64,000 nt of DNA from Strongylocentrotus droebachiensis (lineage: Eukaryota > Echinodermata > Echinoidea > Camarodonta > Strongylocentrotidae), in contig JAVYIG010000689.1 in the NCBI GenBank assembly GCA_035222895.1, forward strand, positions 350,501 through 414,500. Reading direction: 5' to 3'. How positions within the stretch are numbered: the first letter of the stretch is position 1; the number at the start of each line of letters is the position of its first letter. A model generated the notes under the pieces. It had not been told where the DNA came from. It worked only from the letters and a program-made list of their open reading frames with translations, and searched no databases. This document shows positions 23,582 to 33,308 of the stretch, one piece after another. Both the position numbers and the translations under genes were made by a program.

Positions 23582-25898
23582 CAGTTTTGATGTGAGAGAT
23601 TCATATTTTCAGAATTCATCAGGTATGTTATCATTAGAATTAACTTTAGTCTGCATGTCCATCTGTTTCAACCCCCAGTGTGAACAGAGCTTGTTTGGCT
23701 GCTGAATGAGCAGGTCAATTAGTCTGTTATTGTGACGACTAGTTCAGACGTAAACCCCTGGATCCATCCCCGAGCCCAGCTGCCAAGGGGTCAAACGAAG
23801 ATCAACCCCAAAATAGAACCCTGGCTCGAGACTCCTTGATCAACATCTCATCTCGTTACTCTCTGTACGCACGGCGACACTGGACAAGTCCTCGAGAACA
23901 TACCCTTTCACTTTGATATTTGACCATTCCAGGCATCTACATAAGTATGTGTGTGTCTGGAGAGCATTTAATGCAGTACAGAACAAGCTCCATGACATTA
24001 GGGCATGTCTTATCTCGCAAGGTGTTTTTTCAGCGTATGCAACGCTTCCGTGTCTAAAAGAAAGTTCCATGTATGACAACTATCATTAATCACTCGAGTG
24101 TCTGTCTTGTTAGTGTGTGACTGACCGCTCATTACATATTGTACATTGTAAATGTCAGTATTGTACATTAGCATTATGGAATGTGCTCGTGACGTTGTAG
24201 TTACAACTCCCACGGTGGTTGTTTTGGCGTGTCGTGTGCAAAGCATCTTGTAGGTGAAGGCTGCTCTGATAGTTATGATTAACCTCAAGAATTCTGCACC
24301 CACCCTTGATTCATCTCTCCCCTCCCGGTGCACCTCCTCTCCTCCCTGGCAGCCAGGGGTTCATAGAGGGGTCGCAGGCAGCTACTGGTGGTTTATGAAT
24401 AACAACACTGCCCTCGTGGTCAAACCATGGGACAGTCAGTCACTGAACAGTCGCCGGGTGGGCACAGAGTTCCAAGGCGTGACCTTTGACTCCGCCTAGG
24501 CACCGGCAAGGCGGCGGAGGAGGCGCAGCCGTGATCTCGAGGTGGGGAGAAAGGTGCCGTGTGCAAAATGTAGGTGAAGATGTCTGGATGTGCTGCCCTC
24601 GTTGTTTGCCAGCTTACGTGCAGCATATATTTTGAATGTCTGGAAGAAGAAGAAGAAGAAGAAGAAGGGCTTTTGGCTGTAGGCTTTTTTTCTCTACATG
24701 TATATAACCCGTGCATGGCACACATTGGCATACGCAGCCGCTAGACGCTACGTCAACACATTTAATGTACACGTTTTATATGGCGACGTTCTTTATCAAG
24801 ATTTCCTACACACTAACTCCATATCTACTGAAGATAAGGCTTAACACACACTATTCTATGCACATACAAGACGTATTACACACATAAGTACCCAAGAGAA
24901 ATCATGCAAGTGGTTCAATAGACATATAGAAAAAGATGAACAAAAAAGGTGAATAACAACATTTGATAGATTCTTTACTGAGTTTCAAAGGGGTGTAATG
25001 GAGCAGTGGTTTGTGTCCTTTAAAACTGCAGGTTTTTGGGGATTCAAATCTCATTGCATCTTCATGAACTTTTTAGATAACCATTGTACAGTCTGTCATG
25101 CTCATAAATTCTAGTAGAACCTACATGTGCTTAATCCCTAATGAATTGCATGCATAATAAACAGGCTTTTAATAGCCACTCTGCATCATACATTTATGTT
25201 TTTATTAGAAACTTACAGGTTTAGCGGTTATCGCCCTCTCTTGTCGTTAAGGTTCAATGGTTTCTTGTACTAACACTCTACTATCCCATGCTTTGGAAAG
25301 GAGAAGTATTTCCATTTTTTGTTTGAATTACAAGCATTCCTTTAATACTGATTGCTTATGTCTGAATATTTGCTCAAGCCTTACCTGACATAGCATCAAT
25401 CACTGCATGGATATTACAGTATACAAGTAAAAAACATAGATCTCCAGTGGTTGCTGCCAACCCAAGGTTTGCAACAGACATGCCCAACATAGCAACAAAA
25501 CAGTATACACACATGTGCCCATACTAACAATACAAACATATTGCACAAACCTTATTCTGTAATTTTCTACTTGATTCATATGAACATGATTTGCAAACTG
25601 TTTCCTTCATCATGAATTAAATTGTTTGATGAAGAGAATACAATAAATTGCATTTTCATTTTCCTTGTTGTGTACAGTGCAAAAGTTTCACCTAGGGTTC
25701 ATATTTTTGCAAAGTCTTCAATGACTTTATATTACTTTCATTTCATCCTCTCTCTTGTAGTTAAAAGCACTTTATACATGTACATGGTTTTACAATGATT
25801 TTAAATGTATTGGCTGTTATGAGAAGTACTTATAGTATCTGCAGTATAGTGGAATTCATTTCCTGGCACATCTATTTTAAGGAATACTTCATCCTTAA
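23582..25898. other. Intronic stretch, nothing recognised
   Basis: It contains a GC-richer patch at 24290-24560 and an (AAG)n run at 24642-24667. The ORFs over the patch carry no domain and no splice-phase pattern that would support an exon. Confidence 0.5.
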
Positions 25899-26275
25899 AG
25901 GGATCCGGTAACTTTGTCTCAGATTCTGAAACAAAATTCTGGATTTAGCTCATGATGTAATGATAATTATAAACCTTTAGGTCAGTCAGGAACCCCATGA
26001 CTTTTACAAGCCGATCGCCTGTCTGATTATCAAGATATTTATGATTTGAATTACAAATTTTGAAAACCGTTCGCCTGACGGTTTTCATAACACTACAGTC
26101 TATGGGGGAAAACGAGTATGGTAAAACCGGTCACTCAAGATTTTTACTTTTTTGAGGCACTTCTTGATCATTTTGAAGCGCAATTTTTTTAGGGCTTCAA
26201 TATTACACCATATCACAGACACTAATAACACGTATAGGCCATGTATCTCAGATTTAACATTGTTAAACGATCCCT
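25899..26275 (+). mobile_element. TTAA-flanked MITE, family A, copy 2
   Basis: Same family and orientation as 3463-3829. The ends are AGGGATCC and GATCCCT, with TTAA at 25895-25898 and 26276-26279. The terminal inversion is cleaner here than in copy 1. Confidence 0.85.
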
Positions 26276-26902
26276 TTAATGTGCTCATTAATGTGATAGA
26301 TTGCTATACAGCTCTTAATGTGACTATTGTGTTGGCTTTTGAATGGCCTTATATTATTGCTAACTTGTTATCTTCCTCTACAATCAACCAGATAGCGGAT
26401 TCACAGGGGACTGGTTCTATTTATATTATTCTGATCAGTATTAATTATAATAATAATGATAATCATAATAATAAATACTTATAAATAGCACTTAACTATT
26501 ATACAATAACTTACTCAAGGTGCTAAACAAATAAAATACACAAATAGTAATTCTGAGTATAAAATGAAAGCTTTTTAACTTGTTTCCGAATGGTTTCTAA
26601 ACATTATATGTTTTGAATGTCACTTCGCAGCTTGTTGATTGAACATCTTTCATTATTCAATTATTTTCATCATATTTGCAAATAACATGAGTTAAAAAAT
26701 GAAAAAAAAATGACAAGGGGTATGAATAAATCAGTTATTAACTGTAAATGTTACATGTTAGGTCAGTATTACATTCAGGACTAAATTGCTTAGAGGCTTG
26801 CCCGTACATGGAAGTCTCTAGTATAGTAATCTAACTTGCACAAACAGACTGCTATGGTTACGTTCATGTGGGTTTTTTCTGACTTTCGTAATTTTTGTCC
26901 AG
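26276..26902 (+). other. End of the 24-kb PURA intron
   Basis: AT-rich sequence with ATAATA runs near 26445-26475. It ends in the acceptor TTTTTGTCCAG directly before the next exon. Confidence 0.6.
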
Positions 26903-27124
26903 GTCGGTGGTCGAGGAGGGAAGAGTCGTCTCACGTTGGGGATGTCTGCAGCAGCCGAGTTCAGGAACCACTTGACAGATTTCAGCGAGCACTACGCGCA
27001 GCTCGGACCCGCCAATCACGATAACCCGCCGGACGATGGCAGACTCAAGAGTGAGGTCATTGTTAAGGAGAACAGACGATATTATCTGGACCTCAAAGAG
27101 AACTCACGGGGACGCTTCTTAAAA
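26903..27124 (+). CDS. PURA: Pur-alpha exon: end of PUR repeat I, first half of PUR repeat II
   Basis: The 222-bp, 74-codon exon is in phase 0 at both ends, between acceptor TTTTTGTCCAG and donor TTAAAA|GTAAGT. It starts [12 protein letters not shown] and runs through [19 protein letters not shown], the amphipathic helix of PUR repeat I. A short acidic linker (NPPDDGRL) follows, then [20 protein letters not shown], the first strand pair of PUR repeat II. The vertebrate protein matches along the whole length, with a shorter linker here. The 3' half of this exon, plus the start of the next intron, is repeated three times downstream. Confidence 0.97.
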
Positions 27125-27221
27125 GTAAGTAGTGGAACCTTGTTATAACGAGGTCCTTGAGATATCAGGAATCTTGTTATGTCAGGGTAAAACAACCCAA
27201 AAGAATATAAAGAGTCACTTT

Positions 27222-27282
27222 GAAGGAGAACAGATGATATTATCTGGACCTCAAGGAGAACTCACAGGGACGCTTCTTAAAA
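27222..27282 (+). pseudogene. PURA pseudo-exon B1
   Basis: Copy of the YYLDLKEN...GRFLK segment with an intact GTAAGC donor. The arginine codon before the tyrosines has become TGA, so it cannot be translated through. Confidence 0.9.
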
Positions 27283-27377
27283 GTAAGCAATACAGTTTAG
27301 GACCATGGAAATTACCTTATTGTATCAAGAATCTTGTTATGTCAGGGTAAAACATCCCAAAAGAATATAGAGTCACC

Positions 27378-27420
27378 GTGAAGGAGAACAGACAATATTA
27401 TCTGGACCTCAAAGAGAGAA
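27378..27420 (+). pseudogene. PURA pseudo-exon B2
   Basis: Copy reading KENRQYYLDLKE, then a deletion removes the SRGRFLK part and joins directly to GTAAGC. Confidence 0.85.
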
Positions 27421-27568
27421 GTAAGCAATACAGTGAAACCTTGTTATAACGAGGTCCTTGAAACCTTGTTATAACGAGGTCCTTCGGACCATGAGAATGA
27501 CCTTCTGATATCAGGAATCTTGTTTTATCAGGGTTAAACAACCCAAAAGAATATAAAGAGTCACTATG

Positions 27569-27628
27569 TAGGAGAACAGACGATATTATCTGGACCTCAA
27601 GGTGAACTCACGGGGATGCTTCTTAAAA
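27569..27628 (+). pseudogene. PURA pseudo-exon B3, open frame
   Basis: Copy reading [19 protein letters not shown] with donor GTAAGC. From an AG directly before GAGAAC it would be a 19-codon phase 0-0 exon, but the pyrimidine tract is poor and a TAG sits just upstream. Confidence 0.8.
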
Positions 27629-28032
27629 GTAAGCAAATACAGTGGATTCTTGTTATTATAATGAGGTCCTTGGGACCATGGAAATTACCTTGTTATATAG
27701 CAGGGGGGGGGGGAAGAATATATAGAGCTGGGACCAGCAAAATCACCTATAAACAGCTATACCTCATTATATCAGAGGTCTTCATAATGAGGTTCTACCG
27801 TACTTATTCCAGCGGTATGTTCTCCATAGTCAATTAATACAGAGTTATCTACATGTACACTTATTAACTCTATTCCTTTAACCTAAAGATACTCCACTTT
27901 TTTCCTGAATTAATCTAAACCCACGCCCAACCCTAACCCAAACATTAAGAATAAATTCAATACATATGGTTTGTATTCTTTGTCATTCACAAAATCCAAT
28001 ATTATCTCTTTGATTTTCCCTTTTTATCCCAG

Positions 28033-28150
28033 GTGTCACAGACAGTGAACAGAGGTCCAAGAACACAGATTGCCGTGCCTGCCCAGGGGCTAGTAGAATT
28101 CAAAAATGCCCTCACAGAGTTACTAGATGAATTTGGAACGGATACCGCAG
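28033..28150 (+). CDS. PURA: Pur-alpha exon: PUR repeat II, second half
   Basis: 118 bp between acceptor TTTTTATCCCAG and donor GCAG|GTAAAT; it enters in phase 0 and leaves in phase 1. It encodes [20 protein letters not shown] followed by [15 protein letters not shown]. These correspond to the QTVNRGP strand and the PAQGLIEFRDAL helix of vertebrate PUR repeat II; the vertebrate insert between GP and Q is shorter here. The exon is the parent of the nine-fold decayed array that fills the next intron. Confidence 0.97.
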
Positions 28151-28438
28151 GTAAATGGGACTGAGTTTGACTTTCGAAATTGGAATGTGTTGGAATTTAG
28201 AAATGGGAATGAATTGGATTTTGGAAATGGGAATGTAACGTATGGTAGGAGAGATTACAGTGTCTGATTAGGGTCTTGTTGAATTAAAAAACGCCCTTAC
28301 AGAGTTACTAGATGAATTTGGAATGGAGATTACAGTGCCTGTCTAGGGTCTCGTAGAATTCAAAAAATTGAATTGGTATTTTGGAAATTGGAATTTTGGA
28401 AATGGGAATAAGATAACATATGACAGGATATTTTACAG

Positions 28439-28513
28439 TGCCTGCCCAGGTTCTTGTAGAATTCAAAAATGCACTCACAGAGTTACTAGATGAATTTGGA
28501 ATGGATACCGCAG
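28439..28513 (+). CDS. Possible extra Pur-alpha cassette exon (array copy 3)
   Basis: This 75-bp copy of the parent exon follows TTTTACAG, ends GCAG|GTAAAT, has no stop and is phase 1-1. It could be spliced between 28150 and 29692 without shifting the frame, adding 25 residues that repeat the [19 protein letters not shown] helix. The acceptor lacks a good pyrimidine tract. Whether it is used cannot be told from DNA; it may be a silent pseudo-exon. Confidence 0.35.
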
Positions 28514-28624
28514 GTAAATGGGACTGAGTTGGACTTTCAAAATTGGAATGAGTTGGAATTTAGAAATTTGAACGAATTGGAATTTTTGAAAAGGGAATGT
28601 AACGTATGATAGGATAGATTACAG

Positions 28625-28699
28625 TGCGTGCTCAGGGTCTTTTAGAATTTAAAAACGCCCTCACAGAGTTGCTAATTGAATTTGGAATGGATACCGCAT
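28625..28699 (+). pseudogene. PURA pseudo-exon, array copy 4, open frame
   Basis: A second 75-bp open copy, phase 1-1 after GATTACAG. The donor is weakened from GCAG|GTAAAT to GCAT|GTAAAT. The copies near 28268, 28341 and 28815 all carry an in-frame TAG shortly after their start. Confidence 0.6.
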
Positions 28700-29691
28700 G
28701 TAAATGGGACCAAGTTGGACTTTCAAAATTGGAATGATTTGGAATTTAGAAATGGGAATGAATTGGATTTTGGAAAAGGGAATGTAACGTATGATAGGAG
28801 AGATTACAGTGTCTGATTAGGGTCTTGTAGAATTAGAAACAGAATGCCCTCACAGATTAACTAAATGAAATTGGAATGGAAAGCGCTAGTAAATTAAAAT
28901 GATGCAAAATTGTATTGGTATTTTGGAAATGGGAATAAGATAACATAAGTCAGAATACTTTACTGTTCTTGCTCAAGGTCTCCTAAATTTGAAAGAATAT
29001 CCTCATAGAGTTACTAGATGAAATTGGAATGGAAAGCAAAATATTGGAATATGGGAATCTATGTAATTTCGAATTAGGAAATAGGAATGTATTGATATAT
29101 AACAGGAGAGATGACCATATCAGCACATGATCTAGTAGATTTGAGAAAACACCTGCACAGAATTAAAAGATGAATTTGGAATGGAAAGCACTGATAAATC
29201 AGAATAAATTGAACAATTTGGAAATAGGACTTTGCATATATGGGAATGAGATGGGTAGATTACCATGCTTGCTAAGGGTTGATTTTGCAGAATTAAAAAC
29301 TGTAATTGGAATTTGGAAATGTTTGGATGTTTTCTAGAAAGCTCTCGTGTAGAATTCAAATAAGCCCTTACATAAATAGTGATTATGGAATAGAACTCAC
29401 AGGTATATGTATGATTTGGAATTAATTGGAATTTGGAAATTAGAATGGTTTCTAGAAAGTTCTCTTAGATTGATTGGCTGTTATTTTCAGTTTCAATCTA
29501 CATTTAGACATTTACACTTATATACATAGAGAAGTGTGGAGGGAACTTAAGAGATCTGAAACGTTGATATTTTGATACAAGAGGAATAATATGTGGATGT
29601 ATGCCAAAATTACTTTTTGCTCTCATAACTAGATACTACTTCTATATGTTTTTGACTTTACTTTTGATTTGTATTGTTTTGATGATTACAG

Positions 29692-29807
29692 AGGAAGGTC
29701 AAGGAAATGTCCCAGAGAGCAAATCATTTAGGGTAGAAAATAAGAACTTCTACTTTGACATTGGACAGAACTTCCGTGGAGTATACATGCGGGTCAGCGA
29801 AGTACAG
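29692..29807 (+). CDS. PURA: Pur-alpha exon: PUR repeat III, first half
   Basis: 116 bp between acceptor GATGATTACAG and donor ACAG|GTAAGA; it enters in phase 1 and leaves in phase 0. It encodes [20 protein letters not shown], then [19 protein letters not shown]. The FYFDIGQN...GVYMRVSEV core is the first strand pair of PUR repeat III, which in the family mediates dimer formation. Sequence right after the donor is echoed in the small array at 30100-30505. Confidence 0.96.
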
Positions 29808-30099
29808 GTAAGAAATGCAACGGATTATCCTGAAAAGTCATCTTGAATTCATTGCGGTCTCCTGCACTTTTCCAACAGAATAGTTTGGATAATACTTCAA
29901 ATTTATGATAATATTTTATGGAAATATTAAGTTTTGTTATTATATGTACATATATTATGTAAAAAAACATTTTGACATGAAGAAATTATTGTTTGTATAT
30001 GTTGTAGTAAAGCTTACATTTATATGTTCTTTGTTATTTAGTTATATTATATTTGGAAAAATGCAGAAATCAAATCAAATCAAATGTTCAGTGTATTAC

Positions 30100-30505
30100 T
30101 TGAATCTATTGAACATTAACTAAGTAATTATTTAGCTTGTTAGAGTTAAGAAATCCAGTGGCTTATCTTGAACAGTTATCTCTGAGTTTATTGTTAATAT
30201 TAAGTTTATAAATTACTTGATTCTATTGAACATAAACTAAACAGCATTTAGCTTGTTAGAGTAAGAAATCCAATGGCTTATCCTGAAATATAATCTTGGA
30301 GTTCTCGGTTAATATTCAGTTTATTACTTGAATCTATTGAACATTATTAACTACAGTAAGCATTTAGCCTGTCAAGAGTTAAGAAATTCAATGGCTTATC
30401 TTGGAAAGGTAATCTTTGAGTTCTTCATCAATATTCAGTTTATAAATTACTTGAATCTATTGAACATTAACTAAGGAGGGATTTAGCTTGTTTGACTGAA
30501 AACGA
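30100..30505 (+). repeat. Tandem array, about 125-bp unit, related to donor flank of exon 29692-29807
   Basis: Three to four copies with the words CTTGAATCTATTGAACATTA, TTTAGCTTGTTAGAGT, and TAAGAAATCCAATGGCTTAT. The last resembles the intron start directly after the exon (GTAAGAAATGCAACGGATTA), suggesting the unit was seeded at this splice donor. Confidence 0.75.
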
Positions 30506-30510
30506 CTTAA

Positions 30511-30891
30511 AGAGAAGGTTGAGTTCTGGGAAGAGGTGACAAATAATTTGTGAGCGTTATCATTCTTATTATGCAAGTGTGGAAGAACATCAGATAACAA
30601 ATGTTCCCTGAAAAGTATGGCTCTTTGAATGCCTCAATATTCTAAATATGGCATGTAACAGCATAAACATTGGGACAGATTTTTATGCCGCACATTCGTG
30701 CAGTCCCATGTACATATTTCAGTGTACAGTGCTTGTAACTTTACCAAGACTGGGCCGAATTTCTTATCATTTTAAAGATTCCAGAACCTTGCAGTACATG
30801 CCAATACTATATGCTAGAAAATCAATCTTTTCTGATCGATTTCACACCGCTTCTTTCACCATGCAATCGCATGACCAGAACAACTTTATCT
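30511..30891 (+). mobile_element. TTAA-flanked MITE, family B, copy 2
   Basis: Same family and orientation as 12593-12979. TTAA lies at 30507-30510 and 30892-30895. The ends AGAGAAGGTTG and CAACTTTATCT are inverted. Confidence 0.85.
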
Positions 30892-30971
30892 TTAAGTAGT
30901 TTTCAGTTTACATACATAAGATCTTTCTTTTAGCAAACAAGAATTTTTTAGCATTGTTTCGCTGAAATCGC

Positions 30972-31280
30972 TCATCACCATCACCACTATCATCATCATC
31001 ATTATCACCATTTTCATTATCATCAACATCATTATCATGATCACATCACCATTACCATCATCATCATTATCACCATCATCATCATCATCATCATTATTGT
31101 TATCATCATCATCATCACAAACATCATCACCATTATCATCACAATCACAAACATCACATTTATTATAGTTGCCATTTTTTTTTTTTAAATCACCTTTTTG
31201 CTAATACAGTTCTTCTCTTCTTGTCTGCCCCCCCCCCCCCCCGCCTCTCTCTCTCTCTCTCTCTTTATTCTCTCTCCCAG
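30972..31280. repeat. ATC microsatellite, poly-C and CT tract
   Basis: (ATC)n with interruptions from 30972 to 31155, then a C run at 31228-31242 and (CT)n up to the acceptor TCTCTCCCAG. The CT run may serve as a very long pyrimidine tract for the last PURA exon. Confidence 0.95.
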
Positions 31281-31421
31281 CCTCGAAATCAATTCCGCAC
31301 ATCCGTCACGATTCCTGAGCGATCGTGGGCACGTTTCCGAGACATCTTCACAGAATACGTCGACAGGATGAAAGAAATAAGAGCAGGCGAAGGAGGGGCG
31401 CAAGGGGATGAAGGAGATTAG
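31281..31421 (+). CDS. PURA: Pur-alpha last coding exon: end of PUR repeat III and C-terminus
   Basis: The exon starts in phase 0 after TCTCTCCCAG and ends in TAG at 31419-31421. It encodes PRNQFRTSVTIPERSWARF, then the helix RDIFTEYVDRMKEIR and a short glycine/acidic tail (EGGAQGDEGD). The vertebrate counterpart (RNSITVPYKVWAKF...KYSEEMKKIQ) ends in a much longer glutamine-rich tail, which is absent here. Confidence 0.96.
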   Translation, partial: PRNQFRTSVTIPERSWARFRDIFTEYVDRMKEIRAGEGGAQGDEGD

Positions 31422-31830
31422 GATAATCCAATGCTCATCTTAATCCCCTCAAGATCCTCATCCCCTCACCGGAAGAAAAAAAATGGAAAAAAAGAACTCT
31501 ACACCCTCTGCCTCAAGAAGACGGGAAACAATTTACAAGAAAAAAAAAATGGAGACAAGATTTTTTTGAAGGATGATTTTTACAGTGTGTGTATTCAAGA
31601 TATGGGCTATAGACAACATAATGTCAGATGGGTAAACGCTTGAAGGAGATGGTGACAAAAAAAGAATAATAATTTATATAAAAATCTAAAGATTTTATCA
31701 TATTCAAATGGATTTTTTGTATCAATGAAATTTGAGAAGTGATGATTTGCAAATGTGCAGGAAACAAAAACGGAAGCGATTGAAGGAATGAATTTGTTAC
31801 AATAAACCAGCAAAAAAATAGAAAAATTGT
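31422..31830 (+). other. PURA 3' UTR, at least to a candidate poly(A) signal
   Basis: Purine-rich sequence after the stop codon. The first plain AATAAA is at 31801-31806. Longer 3' ends are possible. Confidence 0.5.
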
Positions 31831-33162
31831 TTGAGTATATGAATTCCAAAATTTTGTACGCTATAACAAAGCTGGAGGTTTCTTTTTGTTTTTTGTTTTT
31901 GTGTACACATCAATAAGAAAAAATGAAATGAATTCTGAAAAGATGAAAAAACAGATGACTTTTTTTTTTGCAAAACACGAAAATATGATGAGCACGAAAG
32001 ATGTAACAGAAAAAAAATTGTCCCCACCTGTTTCGAAAGGTTAACGATTCCAACACACATGTAAATTATTATCATATGTGATATGGAAATCTAGATTTAA
32101 TCATGGCATTCAGACATTGTTGCTGTGAAGAATAGTATAATTTCTCTGTCAGGAATGTAAAATTCACTTGAAAGAAATGAAATTCCATACCAAAAAATAA
32201 AGAGTAAATTATGAAATGGGTCTTTGAATGACATGACCCCCTCATTAGATAAAGATTAAATAAAAACAAATAATGCCTATACAATGGGGAAAATATGTGA
32301 GTAAGAGAATTTATGTGGTGCACTTGCAAAAGAAAGGCACTGAACTAATGAAAATATTGTCATGAAAGCATGATATTGAGAATTTCGATTTTGAATATTT
32401 TTTGAGAAAATGTTGGGGTGCAAGATACTTGAAAAAATATTAGAATACTTCGCAGAGAGAAAAGTTCTGATTGGTTTATAAAACTGATGAGATAAGAAAA
32501 GGGTTCCAAGTTTAATGTCACACAAAATGTCAAGGACTAAACTGTAACCCCAAGGAAACTGTCCTACGAGTCAGAACTGGTACCCAGATTGTGTTCATAA
32601 GAAAAGGGGTTAAAGTTGAATGTCACACCAAATGTCAAGGAATAAACTGTACCCCCAGGAAACTGTCCTAGGAGTAAAACTGGAACCCAGAATGTGTTCA
32701 TAACTTCACGCCAACGCAAAGGATGGGGATATGCCACAGGAGAGGGGGCGGATTACGGATCGATGGCAGGATTTACGGCGACACGGACGGACGGACGGAG
32801 GAGACGCGAGACGGAGAAGGAGAGACCGCTTCGGGCGGGGTCCTTTTTGCGGAAGACGTGTAGAGATTAAGGCTTGTGTGATTGCATATAAAAATAGAGC
32901 TATTTAATAATTTGATGAGAAGAAGAAGAAGGATGTATAATGGTAGACGGAGCAAGACGTTCTTGTACATGTGTTGATGATAGTGGGAGCCTTTTCTTAC
33001 GTGAGTTTTGATTTTTTTTCTTCTCTATTTTTCTGGATGTCTGACTCTTGTATCTCTTTGACTTTGAATGAATCAGACTTTATTATTAAGATTGGGGCAA
33101 GCATACCATTGATTCAACTTAGACTAGCTATGCCATTAGTAGAAATCGGTGATATAGACGAG
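31831..33162. other. PURA 3' flank; 110-bp tandem duplication and CpG-rich patch
   Basis: Around 32495-32703 a unit of about 110 bp occurs twice (shared AATGTCAAGG and GGAAACTGTCCTA, then GAGT). At 32750-32850 the DNA is CpG-rich with a (CGGA)n run. No gene is seen. Confidence 0.6.
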
Positions 33163-33308
33163 AGGGGAGTTTCACAAAACTTGTCATCAGAGACAAATGA
33201 CAGTTTCTGTTATAAGCTACTGAAATCCTTGCTTCTGATTGGTTATCAACAGATTTGTCACTGATTTTTGTCATTTGTCATTGAAAAAAGGCTTTGTGAA
33301 ACGCCCTC
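33163..33308 (+). mobile_element. 150-bp MITE family F, copy 3
   Basis: Same orientation as copy 1. It begins GAGTTTCACAAAACTTGTCA and ends GCTTTGTGAAACGCCCTCC. Confidence 0.85.

Larger units (their letters stand above)
27125..27720 (+). repeat. Junction-derived tandem array after PURA exon 26903-27124
   Basis: Units of about 150-190 bp combine the last 60 bp of the exon with its donor and the first part of the intron. The intron part carries the word AACCTTGTTATAACGAGGTC and then TATCAGGAATCTTGTTATG. Exon-like parts are at 27222-27282, 27378-27420 and 27569-27628. Array members are diverged by substitutions and one deletion. Confidence 0.9.
28151..29460 (+). repeat. Junction-derived tandem array after PURA exon 28033-28150
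   Basis: About nine copies of the exon's last 75 bp plus 80-100 bp of the following intron. The anchor GGTCTTGTAGAATT, or a variant, lies near 28268, 28341, 28447, 28633, 28815, 28975, 29125, 29275 and 29340. The intron part repeats TTGGAATTTGGAAATGGGAATG. Similarity to the parent exon is high in the first four copies and fades with distance. Confidence 0.92.
2366..31421 (+). other. Pur-alpha gene, visible span (five coding exons)
   Basis: Coding exons 2366-2469, 26903-27124, 28033-28150, 29692-29807 and 31281-31421 join with matching phases into about 233 residues that align along the Pur-alpha/Pur-beta family. The glycine-rich N-terminus and the start codon are missing. Known of the family: Pur-alpha is a sequence-specific single-stranded DNA and RNA binding protein built from three PUR repeats, acting in transcription, replication and mRNA transport in nucleus and cytoplasm. 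The first intron (2470-26902) is 24,433 bp and packed with repeats. The introns after the second, third and fourth visible exons hold tandem arrays derived from the adjacent exon junction. Confidence 0.95.

Noticed and set aside
24254-24731. Possible GC-rich exon in the PURA intron
   Set aside because: No domain, no conserved phase-matched splice sites; left as a GC-rich patch.
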